Under the pieces are notes generated by a model. It searched no databases. It was given only the letters and a program-made list of their open reading frames with translations, and was not told the origin of the DNA. A stretch of 64,000 nucleotides of DNA from Brevibacillus reuszeri (lineage in GTDB: Bacteria > Bacillota > Bacilli > Brevibacillales > Brevibacillaceae): NCBI RefSeq assembly GCF_001187725.1, contig NZ_LGIQ01000005.1, forward strand, positions 199,025 through 263,024. Direction: 5' to 3'. A program made the translations under genes and the position numbers. Positions 52,307 through 60,654 of this stretch are shown here, in pieces (positions within the stretch are counted from its first letter, which is position 1; each line of letters opens with the position of its first letter).

Positions 52307-53371
52307 TTAGCGTTTTACCAGCACAAATGCTTGTTTTACTTCTTTCAAGGACAGGGCAACAGATTGGAACTTTTTGCCGAGGTCTGTTGCGGGATCAAAC
52401 ACGCTGTCTTGTGGCAGGGCGGCTACATATACCATATTGGTCGCTGGATTTTGGGCAATTTCCGTACCGATCGGTGGTTCGGCTGGATTGTTGAGCTTTT
52501 TCCAGTCGTTTTTGTCAAAAGCGAGAATCTCTACGACAGTAGCCTGGTCCTCTATGTTTTTGCTGTTGAAAATGAAACGGGTAATATGTTTTGCCTCAGG
52601 CACGTACTCAGCAGCCTTTGTGCCTGTCAGCTCGTCCACCAGGATATTGCCATTCCATGATTTTGGAGCGAGGAACGCATAGGCAGAATCACTACTTTTA
52701 AAAGATCCATTATACACATCCAGCTGGCGAACAGTTGGCTCAAAATGAGCACTCATCAGCTCCCATTTGGTCTTGTTCCACTTCCATTTGGATTTGAGGT
52801 AACCACGCACGTCCGCATTGTAATCCCCTGTCAGACGTTCTGTACCCTCCAGCACGTAAATGCCGTTTTTGTTCAGGTCGATTGGTTTTAGCTGGATAAA
52901 TCCACCACCGACGACACCTTCTTTGTCTTTATCGAGTCCAGGCAGGCTCAGCTGCTGCGCCTTTTGCCCTTTGATGGTGTAAATGCGATTGGTCTGATAT
53001 CCGCCACTTCCGCCCGTGTCAGCTGTCACCATGATTTCTTTTGCCTTATCATACGTAAAGTCTTGCAGGGAAAGCTTTGGCTCATACCCGCCGTCCTTTA
53101 CGTCAATCGTAATCGTTTTTTTCGTGCTGCCATCTGTTACCTTGATGGTGAGATCGGAGACGTAAGGGCTATTTTTGTCTGCTTTTTTCCCATATAGATA
53201 GACGGTATCTGCCTTGTTGTCGCCTGTGACGTCCGCAGTTTTTTGCGAGAGCAGCTGCATTCCTTTTGGAGCCAGGCTGCTACTGCTTGTATTTGTTGCT
53301 GCCAGTGCTTGTCCAGTAAAAAGAACGGATGTGAGTACCGTACCTGTTACGATTTTATTCCAGTGCTTCAT
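52307..53371 (-). CDS. Secreted protein of unknown function with VCBS-like start
   Basis: A 354-residue exported protein. The signal peptide ends near GQALAA, followed by a Ser-rich stretch. Mature residues ~35-110 (TADVTGDNKADTVYLYGKK, LTIKVTDGSTKKTITIDV) resemble the calcium-binding beta repeats of VCBS/FG-GAP-like proteins. The later part (KGMQLL...; YVPEAKHITRFIFNSKN; AQNPATNMVYVAALPQDS) is beta-rich and unassigned. It is monocistronic, with GGGGA ahead of the ATG at 53371. No catalytic motif is recognised. Confidence 0.7.
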   Translation of the reverse strand: MKHWNKIVTGTVLTSVLFTGQALAATNTSSSSLAPKGMQLLSQKTADVTGDNKADTVYLYGKKADKNSPYVSDLTIKVTDGSTKKTITIDVKDGGYEPKLSLQDFTYDKAKEIMVTADTGGSGGYQTNRIYTIKGQKAQQLSLPGLDKDKEGVVGGGFIQLKPIDLNKNGIYVLEGTERLTGDYNADVRGYLKSKWKWNKTKWELMSAHFEPTVRQLDVYNGSFKSSDSAYAFLAPKSWNGNILVDELTGTKAAEYVPEAKHITRFIFNSKNIEDQATVVEILAFDKNDWKKLNNPAEPPIGTEIAQNPATNMVYVAALPQDSVFDPATDLGKKFQSVALSLKEVKQAFVLVKR

Positions 53372-53592
53372 GATGGATTCCCCTTTTACTTGTTGTCTGA
53401 TCATGGTGTGTCGTTCGTTGATGTTCTTGCACATTCATTATGTACGATTGGGAAAATGAGAGGGTTACAGATAAATGACATGGGAGGAACAAAAGAGTGA
53501 CAGGAAAAAAGAGGCGGTCATCTGGCAAAGCATGAACAAATAGAGGTGTAGGCGAATATCTTGATAATAATGTGAAGGAAAGGAGCATGACC

Positions 53593-54081
53593 ATGAACGG
53601 TTATTGGTATGGACCTTACTCCTACGCCTCCTATGAGCCTCATGTCCCCGTCCCGCAGGAGCAATATGAGGAACGGATGCAGACGGTTCTAAGACTCATT
53701 CAAGAAGCGATTGAAAACGAGCGTCATGACGAGATTTTTTATGAATGCTTGATCAGTGCCGCGCCAACGGAACAAGAAAAACAAGTCATCACGAGCATAT
53801 GGGATGATGAGTGCAAGCACCGTAGTTTGTTTCGTCAAATCTACACACAGCTAACCAGTAAACGCGTCAGCATTTCAGGCCAGGAAGAACCGTTTCATAA
53901 GCCCGCCAGCTATTTGGAGGGGATCGAAAATGCGCTTATGGACGAGCTGAAAGCATTTGAAAAATACAGAGTGATTTACAAACACATCCCCGTGCAATTC
54001 CGGGATACTATCTTTGAAATCATGACCGACGAAATGAAACACGCGAGCTACTACAATTGGCTGTATTCCAAAAATAAATGA
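53593..54081 (+). CDS. Ferritin-like/rubrerythrin-like protein
   Basis: A 162-residue protein. The N-terminal 22 residues are Tyr/Pro-rich (NGYWYGPYSYASYEPHVP), as in some spore-coat or envelope proteins. Residues ~28-160 form a four-helix ferritin-like domain with two ExxH-type ligand sets: ENERHDEIFYECL with DDECKHRSLF, and MDELKAFEKY with DEMKHASYYNWL, fitting a diiron site. It may bind or oxidise iron. The ATG at 53593 lies 7 bases after AGGAG; an ATG at 53587 is too close to that site. Confidence 0.8.
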   Translation: MNGYWYGPYSYASYEPHVPVPQEQYEERMQTVLRLIQEAIENERHDEIFYECLISAAPTEQEKQVITSIWDDECKHRSLFRQIYTQLTSKRVSISGQEEPFHKPASYLEGIENALMDELKAFEKYRVIYKHIPVQFRDTIFEIMTDEMKHASYYNWLYSKNK

Positions 54082-54105
54082 GCGGGGAAGTCCGCGCTTG
54101 ATTGT

Positions 54106-54140
54106 GCCTGTCGGGCGTTATTGCTGCGACAGGCTTTTTT
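54106..54140 (+). terminator. Terminator after the ferritin-like gene
   Basis: GCCTGTCG pairs with CGACAGGC across a 13-base loop and is followed by six T. Confidence 0.92.
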
Positions 54141-54235
54141 GTATGCGGTGAAGTCCTGTTTCCACTATAGACCCCCAAGTATTTCAATTGCGAAATCAAA
54201 CGAAAAAAAGTAAAATGATGAAATGCCCAAAAGGG

Positions 54236-54274
54236 CCGCGGTTCGAAATCTTCCCGCGTTATCAAAACTAGGAG
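54236..54274 (+). promoter_or_regulatory. preQ1-I riboswitch (translational)
   Basis: CGCGG, the loop TTCGAAATCTT and CCCGCG form the P1 stem-loop. The A-rich tail TTATCAAAACTAGGAGG follows and would fold back as a pseudoknot. The layout closely matches the Thermoanaerobacter tengcongensis-type preQ1-I aptamer, and the tail contains the GGAGG ribosome binding site of the transporter gene 12 bases on. preQ1 binding should therefore block translation. Confidence 0.88.
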
Positions 54275-54285
54275 GCACTATTATT

Positions 54286-54966
54286 ATGTATAATCTTACC
54301 TTGGGCGTCGTATTTGCGATCGTCAACTTTGGACTCTTTCTCCTTTGTTATCGCCTGTTTGGTAGAATGGGACTCTACGCATGGATCGGAATGGCCACTG
54401 TACTCGCCAATATTCAGGTGGTCAAAACCATTGAAATGTTCGGACTCGTCATGACGCTGGGCAACACCATCTATGCGTCCATTTATTTGGTCAGTGACCT
54501 GCTCAACGAAAAGTACGGGGAAAAGGCAGCCAAAAAAGCAGTTTGGTTCGGATTTTTCACATTGATCGCCACGACGATCATCATGCAGCTTGTTTTACTC
54601 TTCGAACCTGTCGAGACAGACATCGCGCAGGAACCGATGGAAATGCTGTTTGGACTCATGCCGAGACTCGCCTTGGGCAGCCTGTGTGCGTACCTCCTCA
54701 GCCAATTTGTGGACGTTAAAATCTACTCCTGGCTAAAGAAAAGATGTCCAAAGCCAAACCAGCTGTGGATTCGCAACAACGGAAGCACCTTATTCAGCCA
54801 ACTACTAGATTCCCTCACCTTCTGCACAATCGCCTTTTTAGGCGTCTACCCGATGGAGGTATGGTGGCAAATCCTGCTAACCACGTACTTGATCAAATTC
54901 GTGGTGTCTGCAGCATCTACACCCGTCCTATACATCGCACGCAGCATGAAGGTGCCAGAGGAGTAA
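54286..54966 (+). CDS. yhhQ: VUT/YhhQ-family queuosine precursor transporter
   Basis: A 226-residue membrane protein with six predicted helices. IYLVSDLLNEKYGEKAAKKAVWFGFF (~66-91) and LFSQLLDSLTFCTIAFLGVYP (~170-190) are hallmarks of the DUF165/VUT (YhhQ) family that imports queuosine precursors such as preQ0 or queuine. The preQ1-I riboswitch on its ribosome binding site supports a role in preQ1 or related uptake. The ATG at 54286 is the first well-placed start after AGGAGG. Confidence 0.92.
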   Translation: MYNLTLGVVFAIVNFGLFLLCYRLFGRMGLYAWIGMATVLANIQVVKTIEMFGLVMTLGNTIYASIYLVSDLLNEKYGEKAAKKAVWFGFFTLIATTIIMQLVLLFEPVETDIAQEPMEMLFGLMPRLALGSLCAYLLSQFVDVKIYSWLKKRCPKPNQLWIRNNGSTLFSQLLDSLTFCTIAFLGVYPMEVWWQILLTTYLIKFVVSAASTPVLYIARSMKVPEE

Positions 54967-54980
54967 TAAAATCAATAAAC

Positions 54981-55019
54981 AAAACCGCCAAAAGGCCAAG
55001 CCTGCTGGCGGTTTTTTTT
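54981..55019 (+). terminator. Terminator of the preQ1-controlled transporter gene
   Basis: AACCGCCA pairs with TGGCGGTT across a 15-base loop, with an eight-T run. Confidence 0.92.
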
Positions 55020-55127
55020 GCGTGTTTGACATAAGAAGATGCCCCTACGACAAGCTACGTTTTCAATCCTTTCCACTCCAAGCATGTTCCTTTGAAATAT
55101 TTTGTCTTTCACGTTCCCATCCCAGCG

Positions 55128-55420
55128 TAGCGACACTTTCAACCACCAGCCGAGAAGACAACAACGGCTGGTGAGAGGGAACAGGAGAAAAGCGAAGATC
55201 TTTGGGACGCCTCCGAGGCACAGTGTAAAAAGCGAAACACGCTTTTTAGCGTCCACTCTGAACAGCCCACAGTACAGTCTGCTTTGGACGTGGGTTTCGC
55301 TTTTGAAATGAAGCCGTGCAGGAACGCCCCCAAGCAAGTGTCCCAAGAATCTGGAGCCTTTTCTCCTGTTTCCTCTCCTCCCCAGCAGCCGCTTCACCCG
55401 AGCCTTTAAAGTGGCGCTTC
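55128..55420. repeat. ~290-bp imperfect palindromic repeat element
   Basis: The left arm (AGCGACACTTT at ~55128; GGGAACAGGAGAAAAGCG...GGGACGCCTCC at 55177-55213; AAAAAGCGAAACACG near 55227-55241) is mirrored on the right (CGTGGGTTTCGCTTTT at 55289-55304; GTGTCCCAAGAATCTGGAGCCTTTTCTCCTGTTTCCTC near 55338-55375; AAAGTGGCGCT at ~55409). A small hairpin CACCAGCCG/CGGCTGGTG sits in the left arm. One right-arm half copy occurs at 2396-2472. Frames through it are not credible genes. The rest of the ~590-base gap holds the preceding terminator and the IclR operator region. Confidence 0.7.
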
Positions 55421-55517
55421 TGCGCCCACCCTCCCGATTTATTTTTCTGGCAAATGAAAAAATGAGTTGTGTTTTCCCGCCGACCTGCGCTATAGTAAAA
55501 ACATAAAATTTAATAAA

Positions 55518-55544
55518 TGATAATCAATTATCAAATATTGATAA
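55518..55544. promoter_or_regulatory. Overlapping palindromes upstream of the IclR gene
   Basis: TGATAATCAATTATCA (55518-55533) and TTATCAAATATTGATAA (55528-55544) are overlapping inverted repeats sharing TGATAA half sites. They lie 70-100 bases upstream of the IclR start and are a likely autoregulatory operator. The first also resembles a Fur box with one extra central base, so iron control is the alternative. Confidence 0.45.
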
Positions 55545-55615
55545 TGGAATGAAAAGCCATCGTATGCTAATCTGTTAGGAGGGATATCACTTACGAAAGA
55601 AGGAACAAGAAACAG

Positions 55616-56347
55616 ATGAGTGCTGAGAAAACATTAGACATTTTGGATTTATTCGATTTCGACACAAGAGCGTTGAACGTTCCACAGATTGCAGAAAAGC
55701 TGGGTCAACCCCAAAGCTCTGTTTATCGTCACCTACGACTGCTCAAAGAAAAAGGCTACGTCATGGAATCAGCCAACGGCTATTACAGCCTCGGCTACCG
55801 TCTTTTAAAGCTCGCTAAAATCGTCCGGCTGGACATCAATATAACTGCTATTGCTCAACCCGTTATGAGACAGCTGACCAAAGACACAGAGGAAACCACG
55901 ATTTTGCTGGTCCACTCCAATCTGCAGGCTGTTTGTCTAGAAACCGTATCCTCTCATCAACCGATCAAGGTTTCTTCGGAGCAAGGACAAATCGTCCCAT
56001 TATATGGGGGAGCATCGTCCAAGGCATTGCTCGCTTTTCTGGGCGAAGAGGTAGTAGACGGCTTGTTTGCCGGGGGATATGTTCGTAAGCATACGGAGTT
56101 CACCATCACGGACAAGGCGGCCTTAAAAGAAGATTTGGTTACCATCCGCGAGAAGGGCTATGCCTTTTCAGACGGAGAGATCGATGAAGGGGTAGTCTCT
56201 TATGGAGTACCAATCCTCGATTCGAATCAGCAAGTGATCGCATCTTTGAGTATCGCAGGACCGCGAGAGCGGATGCTGGAAAAGGACGAAGGAGAACTGG
56301 TTGCCCATCTCAAATCTGCAGCCCAGGCGATTCAGCGCTATCTGTAA
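55616..56347 (+). CDS. IclR-family transcriptional regulator
   Basis: A 243-residue regulator. The winged helix-turn-helix (LNVPQIAEKLGQPQSSVYRHLRLLKEKGYV, ~20-50) precedes the IclR effector domain (~70-243; VKVSSEQGQIVPLYGGASSKALLAFL; YAFSDGEIDEGVVSYGVPILDSNQQVIASLSIAGP). It starts the ureide-type operon, 19 bases ahead of the hydrolase gene, and probably senses that pathway's substrate or intermediate. GAAGGAA lies just upstream of the ATG. Confidence 0.92.
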   Translation: MSAEKTLDILDLFDFDTRALNVPQIAEKLGQPQSSVYRHLRLLKEKGYVMESANGYYSLGYRLLKLAKIVRLDINITAIAQPVMRQLTKDTEETTILLVHSNLQAVCLETVSSHQPIKVSSEQGQIVPLYGGASSKALLAFLGEEVVDGLFAGGYVRKHTEFTITDKAALKEDLVTIREKGYAFSDGEIDEGVVSYGVPILDSNQQVIASLSIAGPRERMLEKDEGELVAHLKSAAQAIQRYL

Positions 56348-56366
56348 AGATAGGTGGGAGATTAGG

Positions 56367-57755
56367 ATGGAAAAATACGATTTGGTCGTGCGTGGAAAAA
56401 TTGTTGCGGAAGATGAGGTAGTACAGGGACAAATCGGGGTAAAGGATGGCAAGATTGCGACCATCCAACCAGCAGATGCAAAGCTCGAAGGTGAAAAGGT
56501 TCTGGATTTCGCAAACGCTTACGTATTTCCAGGAACGATTGACGTTCACGTTCACTGCTTTAGCAACCCGAACGAAGGGATCATTCCAACAAGCATGTCT
56601 GCGGCAGCAGGTGGAATCACGACTTTTCTGGACATGCCCTACGACCTGCCAAATCCGATTGCTAATGTAGAAATCTTTGAAAAAAAAGTAAAACAGCTGG
56701 AAGAGGAAGCTGTTGTTGATATGTGCTTGTGGGGAACCATTGCCAAGACAGGCGGAACGGATCAAATCGTTCCTCTGGCAGAAGCGGGTGCAGTCGCTTT
56801 CAAAATGTCGACCTTTGAAACCGACGCTTATCGTTTTCCGAGAATTCCTGATCCAGAGATTCTCAAGGCGATGGAGTTGATCAAGGAAACGGGACTTCGC
56901 GCTGCTTTCCACTCGGAAAATGACGAGATTATCGTAGACATGATCGATCAGTATAAGCAAGAGAACAAGGTGTATCCAAAAGCACACAACGAGACGCGCC
57001 CACCAGTTACTGAAACGAGTGCCGTACTCAAGCTGATGGAATTTGCTTACTGGACAGGGGTTAAGCTGCACATCGTCCATGTCAGCCATCCGCGCACGAT
57101 TGATTTGATCAATGCGTTCAAGGCACAAGGCGTCCAGGTAACAAGCGAGACCTGCTATCCATATTTGCTGCTGGACGTGGATGCACTGGACAAATTCGGT
57201 CCAAAAGCGAAAAACAACCCGCCTCTGAGACAGCCCGATGAAGTAGCTGGACTATGGAAGCATCTTGAAGCAGGAAATATCGAGCTGATTTCCTCCGACC
57301 ATGCGCCGTGGGGACCCGAGCACAAAAATCCGGGCAACGACAACATTTTCAAAGCATCCTCTGGTATGCCTGGAGTAGAGATCATGACGCCGCTCATGTT
57401 TGATAGCACCGTAGCAAAAGGTAAAATGACTCCCGTACAATTCGCCAAAGTGATGGCGCAGCATCCGGCAGAAGTATTCCAAATCCCGGGCAAGGGAAAA
57501 ATTGCGGTAGGCTATGATGCCGACTTCGCCGTGATTGACCCTGAACAAACATGGGTAGTGGACGAAACCAAATTCCGTTCATACTCCAAAATGTCACCGT
57601 TCCACGGGCAGGAAGTGAAAGGCAAAGTCATTTCCACCATTGTTCGGGGAACGACTGTATATGACGGTGAAGAGGTGACAGTAGAACCAGGCTTCGGCTC
57701 CTTTGTCCCTGGTTCTGCATACAAAGGAGCGGCTGTTGGGGGGCGCAAGCTTTGA
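56367..57755 (+). CDS. Cyclic amidohydrolase (allantoinase/dihydropyrimidinase-like)
   Basis: A 462-residue metal-dependent hydrolase. The HxH motif is in PGTIDVHVHCFSNP (~55-68), the carboxylated-Lys candidate in GAVAFKMSTF (~152), His ligands in AAFHSEND and IVHVSHPR, and the Asp in ELISSDHAPWGPEHK. Allantoinases and dihydropyrimidinases open cyclic ureides; sequence does not separate the substrates. The ATG at 56367 follows GGTGGGAG. Its end overlaps the PrpD gene by four bases. Typical allantoin-operon companions (ureidoglycolate enzymes) are missing, so another cyclic amide is possible. Confidence 0.85.
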   Translation: MEKYDLVVRGKIVAEDEVVQGQIGVKDGKIATIQPADAKLEGEKVLDFANAYVFPGTIDVHVHCFSNPNEGIIPTSMSAAAGGITTFLDMPYDLPNPIANVEIFEKKVKQLEEEAVVDMCLWGTIAKTGGTDQIVPLAEAGAVAFKMSTFETDAYRFPRIPDPEILKAMELIKETGLRAAFHSENDEIIVDMIDQYKQENKVYPKAHNETRPPVTETSAVLKLMEFAYWTGVKLHIVHVSHPRTIDLINAFKAQGVQVTSETCYPYLLLDVDALDKFGPKAKNNPPLRQPDEVAGLWKHLEAGNIELISSDHAPWGPEHKNPGNDNIFKASSGMPGVEIMTPLMFDSTVAKGKMTPVQFAKVMAQHPAEVFQIPGKGKIAVGYDADFAVIDPEQTWVVDETKFRSYSKMSPFHGQEVKGKVISTIVRGTTVYDGEEVTVEPGFGSFVPGSAYKGAAVGGRKL

Positions 57756-59113
57756 GCATTACAGGGTTTACAGACATGCTAGATGAGCTGCTCGACAAGC
57801 AGCTGGCTGATATCCCGGCTGATACAGCCCAGCGTGCTACATGGATGATCGCAGATACGTTGTTTGCAGCGGTCTTTGGCTTTCAAACACCTGAATTAAA
57901 AGCCTATCTCCTGGAGGCAGGCGTCGCTACACAAGATGAGGTAAACACGATTCCACTTCTTGGAACAGGCCTGTATGCCACGAGAGAACAAGCAGCGATG
58001 CTGTACGGTACGGCTATTGTGAGCAACGAGCTGGACGAAGGAAACCAGTTCGCCAAAGGCCATCCAGCAGCGCATATGCTGGCTCCTGCTTTGATCACAG
58101 CACTTGCGCAAAAGTCATCTGGAGCGGAAATGATCCGCGCCTTTGTGATTGGGTACGAGGTAGCGTCTCGGCTGGCATACGCGAGCAATATGAATGACGA
58201 CATGCACCCGCATGGAACATGGGGAATTGTCGGTGGCGCTGTCGCTGCTGGGCTTTTGCAAAAGAAAGGGAAAAAAGAGATCACGGAGGCCGCTTTGCTT
58301 GCTGCCTCCCTCCCGATCGCTACCTCTTGGGAAGCGGCAGTGACTGGTATGACAGTCCGCAACCTATACACAGGGGTAGGCAGCTTTCTCGCCCTGCAAG
58401 CATGGACGTTCCAGTCCGCAGGCTTTGTGAGCAGCACACATGTAGTCGATCATCTTTGGGGAAGCATCATGTCCAAAGGAATCAATTACGAGCTGTTCCA
58501 TCAGGAGCTGTGGGCACCGCCACTGCTTAGCAAAAACTATTTCAAGCTGTATCCGTCCTGCCGCTTTTCTCATTCGGCAATCGATGCGCTACTTCCGCTT
58601 TTGAAGGAGAATAAGCTGGACGCTGCTCAGATCGAGTCACTCCACGTAGAAACGTACGGTCTCGCAGCGAGATTGGACAATCCGGATCCGGATAATGCGC
58701 TTGCAGCCAAGTTTTCGATTCCGTTTTTACTGTCAGCACTGGTCCATGGGCACTCCCTCTATGATTGCTTCTCTGGTGAGCTGTTTCACGATGCATCCGT
58801 GCGAGAGCTGGCAAAACGCATCAAGGTCACAGAGGATGGGGCGATGACGGCTTTGCTGCCAGGCAAACGTGCAGCGAGAGTCACGATTGCAACCCGCGAA
58901 GGAGCAGAAATCAGCTCTTACGTAGATGCGGCTTCCGGTGGATTTGATCAGCCGTTCCCAGCTCGTGAGCTGAGAGAAAAGTTCACCAGCATGCTCGCCC
59001 AGTGGGATGAGCGAGCATCCAGTCAGATGGTGGAAGAGGCACTTCTTTTGCCAAAAGCCGACGAGGTCAGCGAGTGGCTGGAGCGAATCAACCGCCAGAC
59101 TGCGAAGGGATGA
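57752..59113 (+). CDS. MmgE/PrpD-family protein
   Basis: A 453-residue member of the MmgE/PrpD family (2-methylcitrate dehydratase, cis-aconitate decarboxylase and relatives). ATWMIADTLFAAVFGFQTPE, VSNELDEGNQFAKGHPAAHMLAPALITAL, GTWGIVGGAVAAGLL and the C-terminal YPSCRFSHSAIDALLPLL match the family's helical and lid domains. It starts at TTG inside the end of the hydrolase gene and ends 6 bases before the carbamoylase. No citrate-cycle genes are near, so its lyase or dehydratase/isomerase action on a ureide-type substrate is inferred from context only. Confidence 0.85.
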   Translation: MSITGFTDMLDELLDKQLADIPADTAQRATWMIADTLFAAVFGFQTPELKAYLLEAGVATQDEVNTIPLLGTGLYATREQAAMLYGTAIVSNELDEGNQFAKGHPAAHMLAPALITALAQKSSGAEMIRAFVIGYEVASRLAYASNMNDDMHPHGTWGIVGGAVAAGLLQKKGKKEITEAALLAASLPIATSWEAAVTGMTVRNLYTGVGSFLALQAWTFQSAGFVSSTHVVDHLWGSIMSKGINYELFHQELWAPPLLSKNYFKLYPSCRFSHSAIDALLPLLKENKLDAAQIESLHVETYGLAARLDNPDPDNALAAKFSIPFLLSALVHGHSLYDCFSGELFHDASVRELAKRIKVTEDGAMTALLPGKRAARVTIATREGAEISSYVDAASGGFDQPFPARELREKFTSMLAQWDERASSQMVEEALLLPKADEVSEWLERINRQTAKG

Positions 59114-59119
59114 AGACAG

Positions 59120-60322
59120 ATGAAGACAACTAGAATCAATTTGGAGCGCTTGAAAAAGAATTTGCTCGAAGTCGGAGCTGTAGCCAACGCGGGGAGTGAA
59201 GGATATACCCGACTGGCGTACTCCCCGGAAGAAAAACAGGCACTGAACTGGCTGCAAGAAAAAATGAAAGCTCTTTCTTTGACAGTTCGTCAGGATCGTT
59301 TGGGCAACGTAACGGGAAGATGGGGAGAGGCGGATAAGCCCGCGATTGCATTTGGCTCCCACCTCGACACGGTACCAAGCGGCGGCTTGTACGATGGAGC
59401 CCTAGGCGTTATCGCCGGCCTGGAATGTCTGGAAGCCTTAAAGGAGGCCGGCGCTTTGCCAGATGTTCCTCTCGAGCTTACTGCGTTTGTCGGTGAAGAA
59501 GCGAATTTGCTGGGCGGTACATTTGGCAGCCGGGCAATAGCGGGGTTGGTAAAGGGGTCTGAAGATTTTGAAAATAAGCTCCGCCAGCACGAATTTACAT
59601 GGGAAGACGTACAGTCGGCAGGGCGGAGCAAAGACGATTATCATTGCTACCTGGAGCTTCACATCGAGCAGGGAGCGCTTTTGGAGACGAATCAAAAGCA
59701 AATCGGCATCGTGACGGCCATTGCGGGAATCCTGAGATTAGTGGTAGCGGTGGCAGGACGTGCCAGCCACTCGGGTACCACACCAATGCATCTGCGTCAG
59801 GACGCGCTGCTGGATGCTTCCCGTCTGATCCAGGAAGTAAATCGCCTCGCAGTCGCGGCAAACAGCGATATCGTCGCAACCGTTGGCGAAATTGCGATCT
59901 CACCGAATCTGGCTAATGTCGTTCCAGGACAAGCCGACCTGATGATCGAAATCCGCGGCAGCAGCTGGGCAGAGATGAAAGGGATCGAGGAGCAGATTCG
60001 CTCGTGGGCAAATGCCAATATTGATGCAAGCATTTCTGTTGCAGTTGAAAAGCATCCGATGTCGCTGCCAGCTTCGATTCAAGCATGTATCGACGAAGCC
60101 TGCCAAAAGCAAGGCAAATCGTATCAGTATATGTTTAGCGGAGCGAACCACGATGCCAATTCTATGACAGCCTTGGCTGATGTCGGAATGATTTTTGTTC
60201 CAAGCAAGGACGGCGTGAGCCATCATCCTGATGAGTATACCTCGTGGGAAGATATCGAGGCAGGGGCGAATGTCATGCTGGAAACCTTGCAGCTATTAAT
60301 CGAAAAATATAGACAGGTATAG
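59120..60322 (+). CDS. Zn-dependent amidase/carbamoylase (hydantoinase/carbamoylase family, AllC-like)
   Basis: A 400-residue M20-type amidohydrolase. FGSHLDTVPSGGLYDGALGVIAGLECLEAL and FVGEEANLLGGTFGSRAIAGL supply metal ligands and the catalytic base, HIEQGALLE gives another ligand, and GRASHSGTTPM lies in the lid domain. Relatives are allantoate amidohydrolase, N-carbamoyl-L-amino acid hydrolase and beta-ureidopropionase. Following a cyclic amidohydrolase, it should hydrolyse the ring-opened carbamoyl or ureido product to release ammonia and CO2. The ATG follows AAGGGATGA. Confidence 0.9.
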   Translation: MKTTRINLERLKKNLLEVGAVANAGSEGYTRLAYSPEEKQALNWLQEKMKALSLTVRQDRLGNVTGRWGEADKPAIAFGSHLDTVPSGGLYDGALGVIAGLECLEALKEAGALPDVPLELTAFVGEEANLLGGTFGSRAIAGLVKGSEDFENKLRQHEFTWEDVQSAGRSKDDYHCYLELHIEQGALLETNQKQIGIVTAIAGILRLVVAVAGRASHSGTTPMHLRQDALLDASRLIQEVNRLAVAANSDIVATVGEIAISPNLANVVPGQADLMIEIRGSSWAEMKGIEEQIRSWANANIDASISVAVEKHPMSLPASIQACIDEACQKQGKSYQYMFSGANHDANSMTALADVGMIFVPSKDGVSHHPDEYTSWEDIEAGANVMLETLQLLIEKYRQV

Positions 60323-60353
60323 GTAGAAATAGCGTACACCTTTTGAAATAGGG

Positions 60354-60413
60354 GACTGGCCGGGCGTTTTACAAAAAAGACACAAGCCAAGCTAGCGACA
60401 CGCTCCCGGTCAG
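60354..60413 (+). other. Hairpin between the carbamoylase and DUF3311/symporter genes
   Basis: CTGGCCGGG and CCCGGTCAG can pair (one G-U) around a ~40-base loop that contains CAAGCCAAGC. No T-run follows, so it looks like an mRNA processing or stability element separating the enzyme and transport parts of the operon. Confidence 0.4.
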
Positions 60414-60450
60414 AGAACCTGTTTACAGCTACGAAAAGGGGGCTTTATTG

Positions 60451-60654
60451 ATGAAAGTATACTATCTGCTGGGCATCATCCCTTTCTTGGCGATCCTGGT
60501 AGGAACGGGATTCGTCAACAGGGTGGAACCATATGTGTTTGGACTTCCTTTCTTGTTATTCTGGTTCTTTTTCTGGACCATCATGTCATCGGCCATCATG
60601 GGCATTATTTTCAAGCTAGATCCGATTAACAAGCAAGAGGAGGAAACCGAATGA
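60451..60654 (+). CDS. DUF3311 small membrane protein
   Basis: A 67-residue protein with two membrane helices (~5-22; ~32-54, LPFLLFWFFFWTIMSSAIMGIIF). DUF3311 proteins are almost always encoded just before sodium:solute symporters and are thought to be accessory subunits. Here the stop overlaps the symporter start by four bases, so the two are coupled. I use the ATG at 60451 behind AAAAGGGGGC; an in-frame TTG directly precedes it. Confidence 0.88.
   Translation: MKVYYLLGIIPFLAILVGTGFVNRVEPYVFGLPFLLFWFFFWTIMSSAIMGIIFKLDPINKQEEETE

Noticed and set aside
54972-55397. A 141-codon minus-strand frame and shorter frames in both directions
   Set aside because: They run through the palindromic repeat and terminator, and their products look like translations of structured non-coding DNA.
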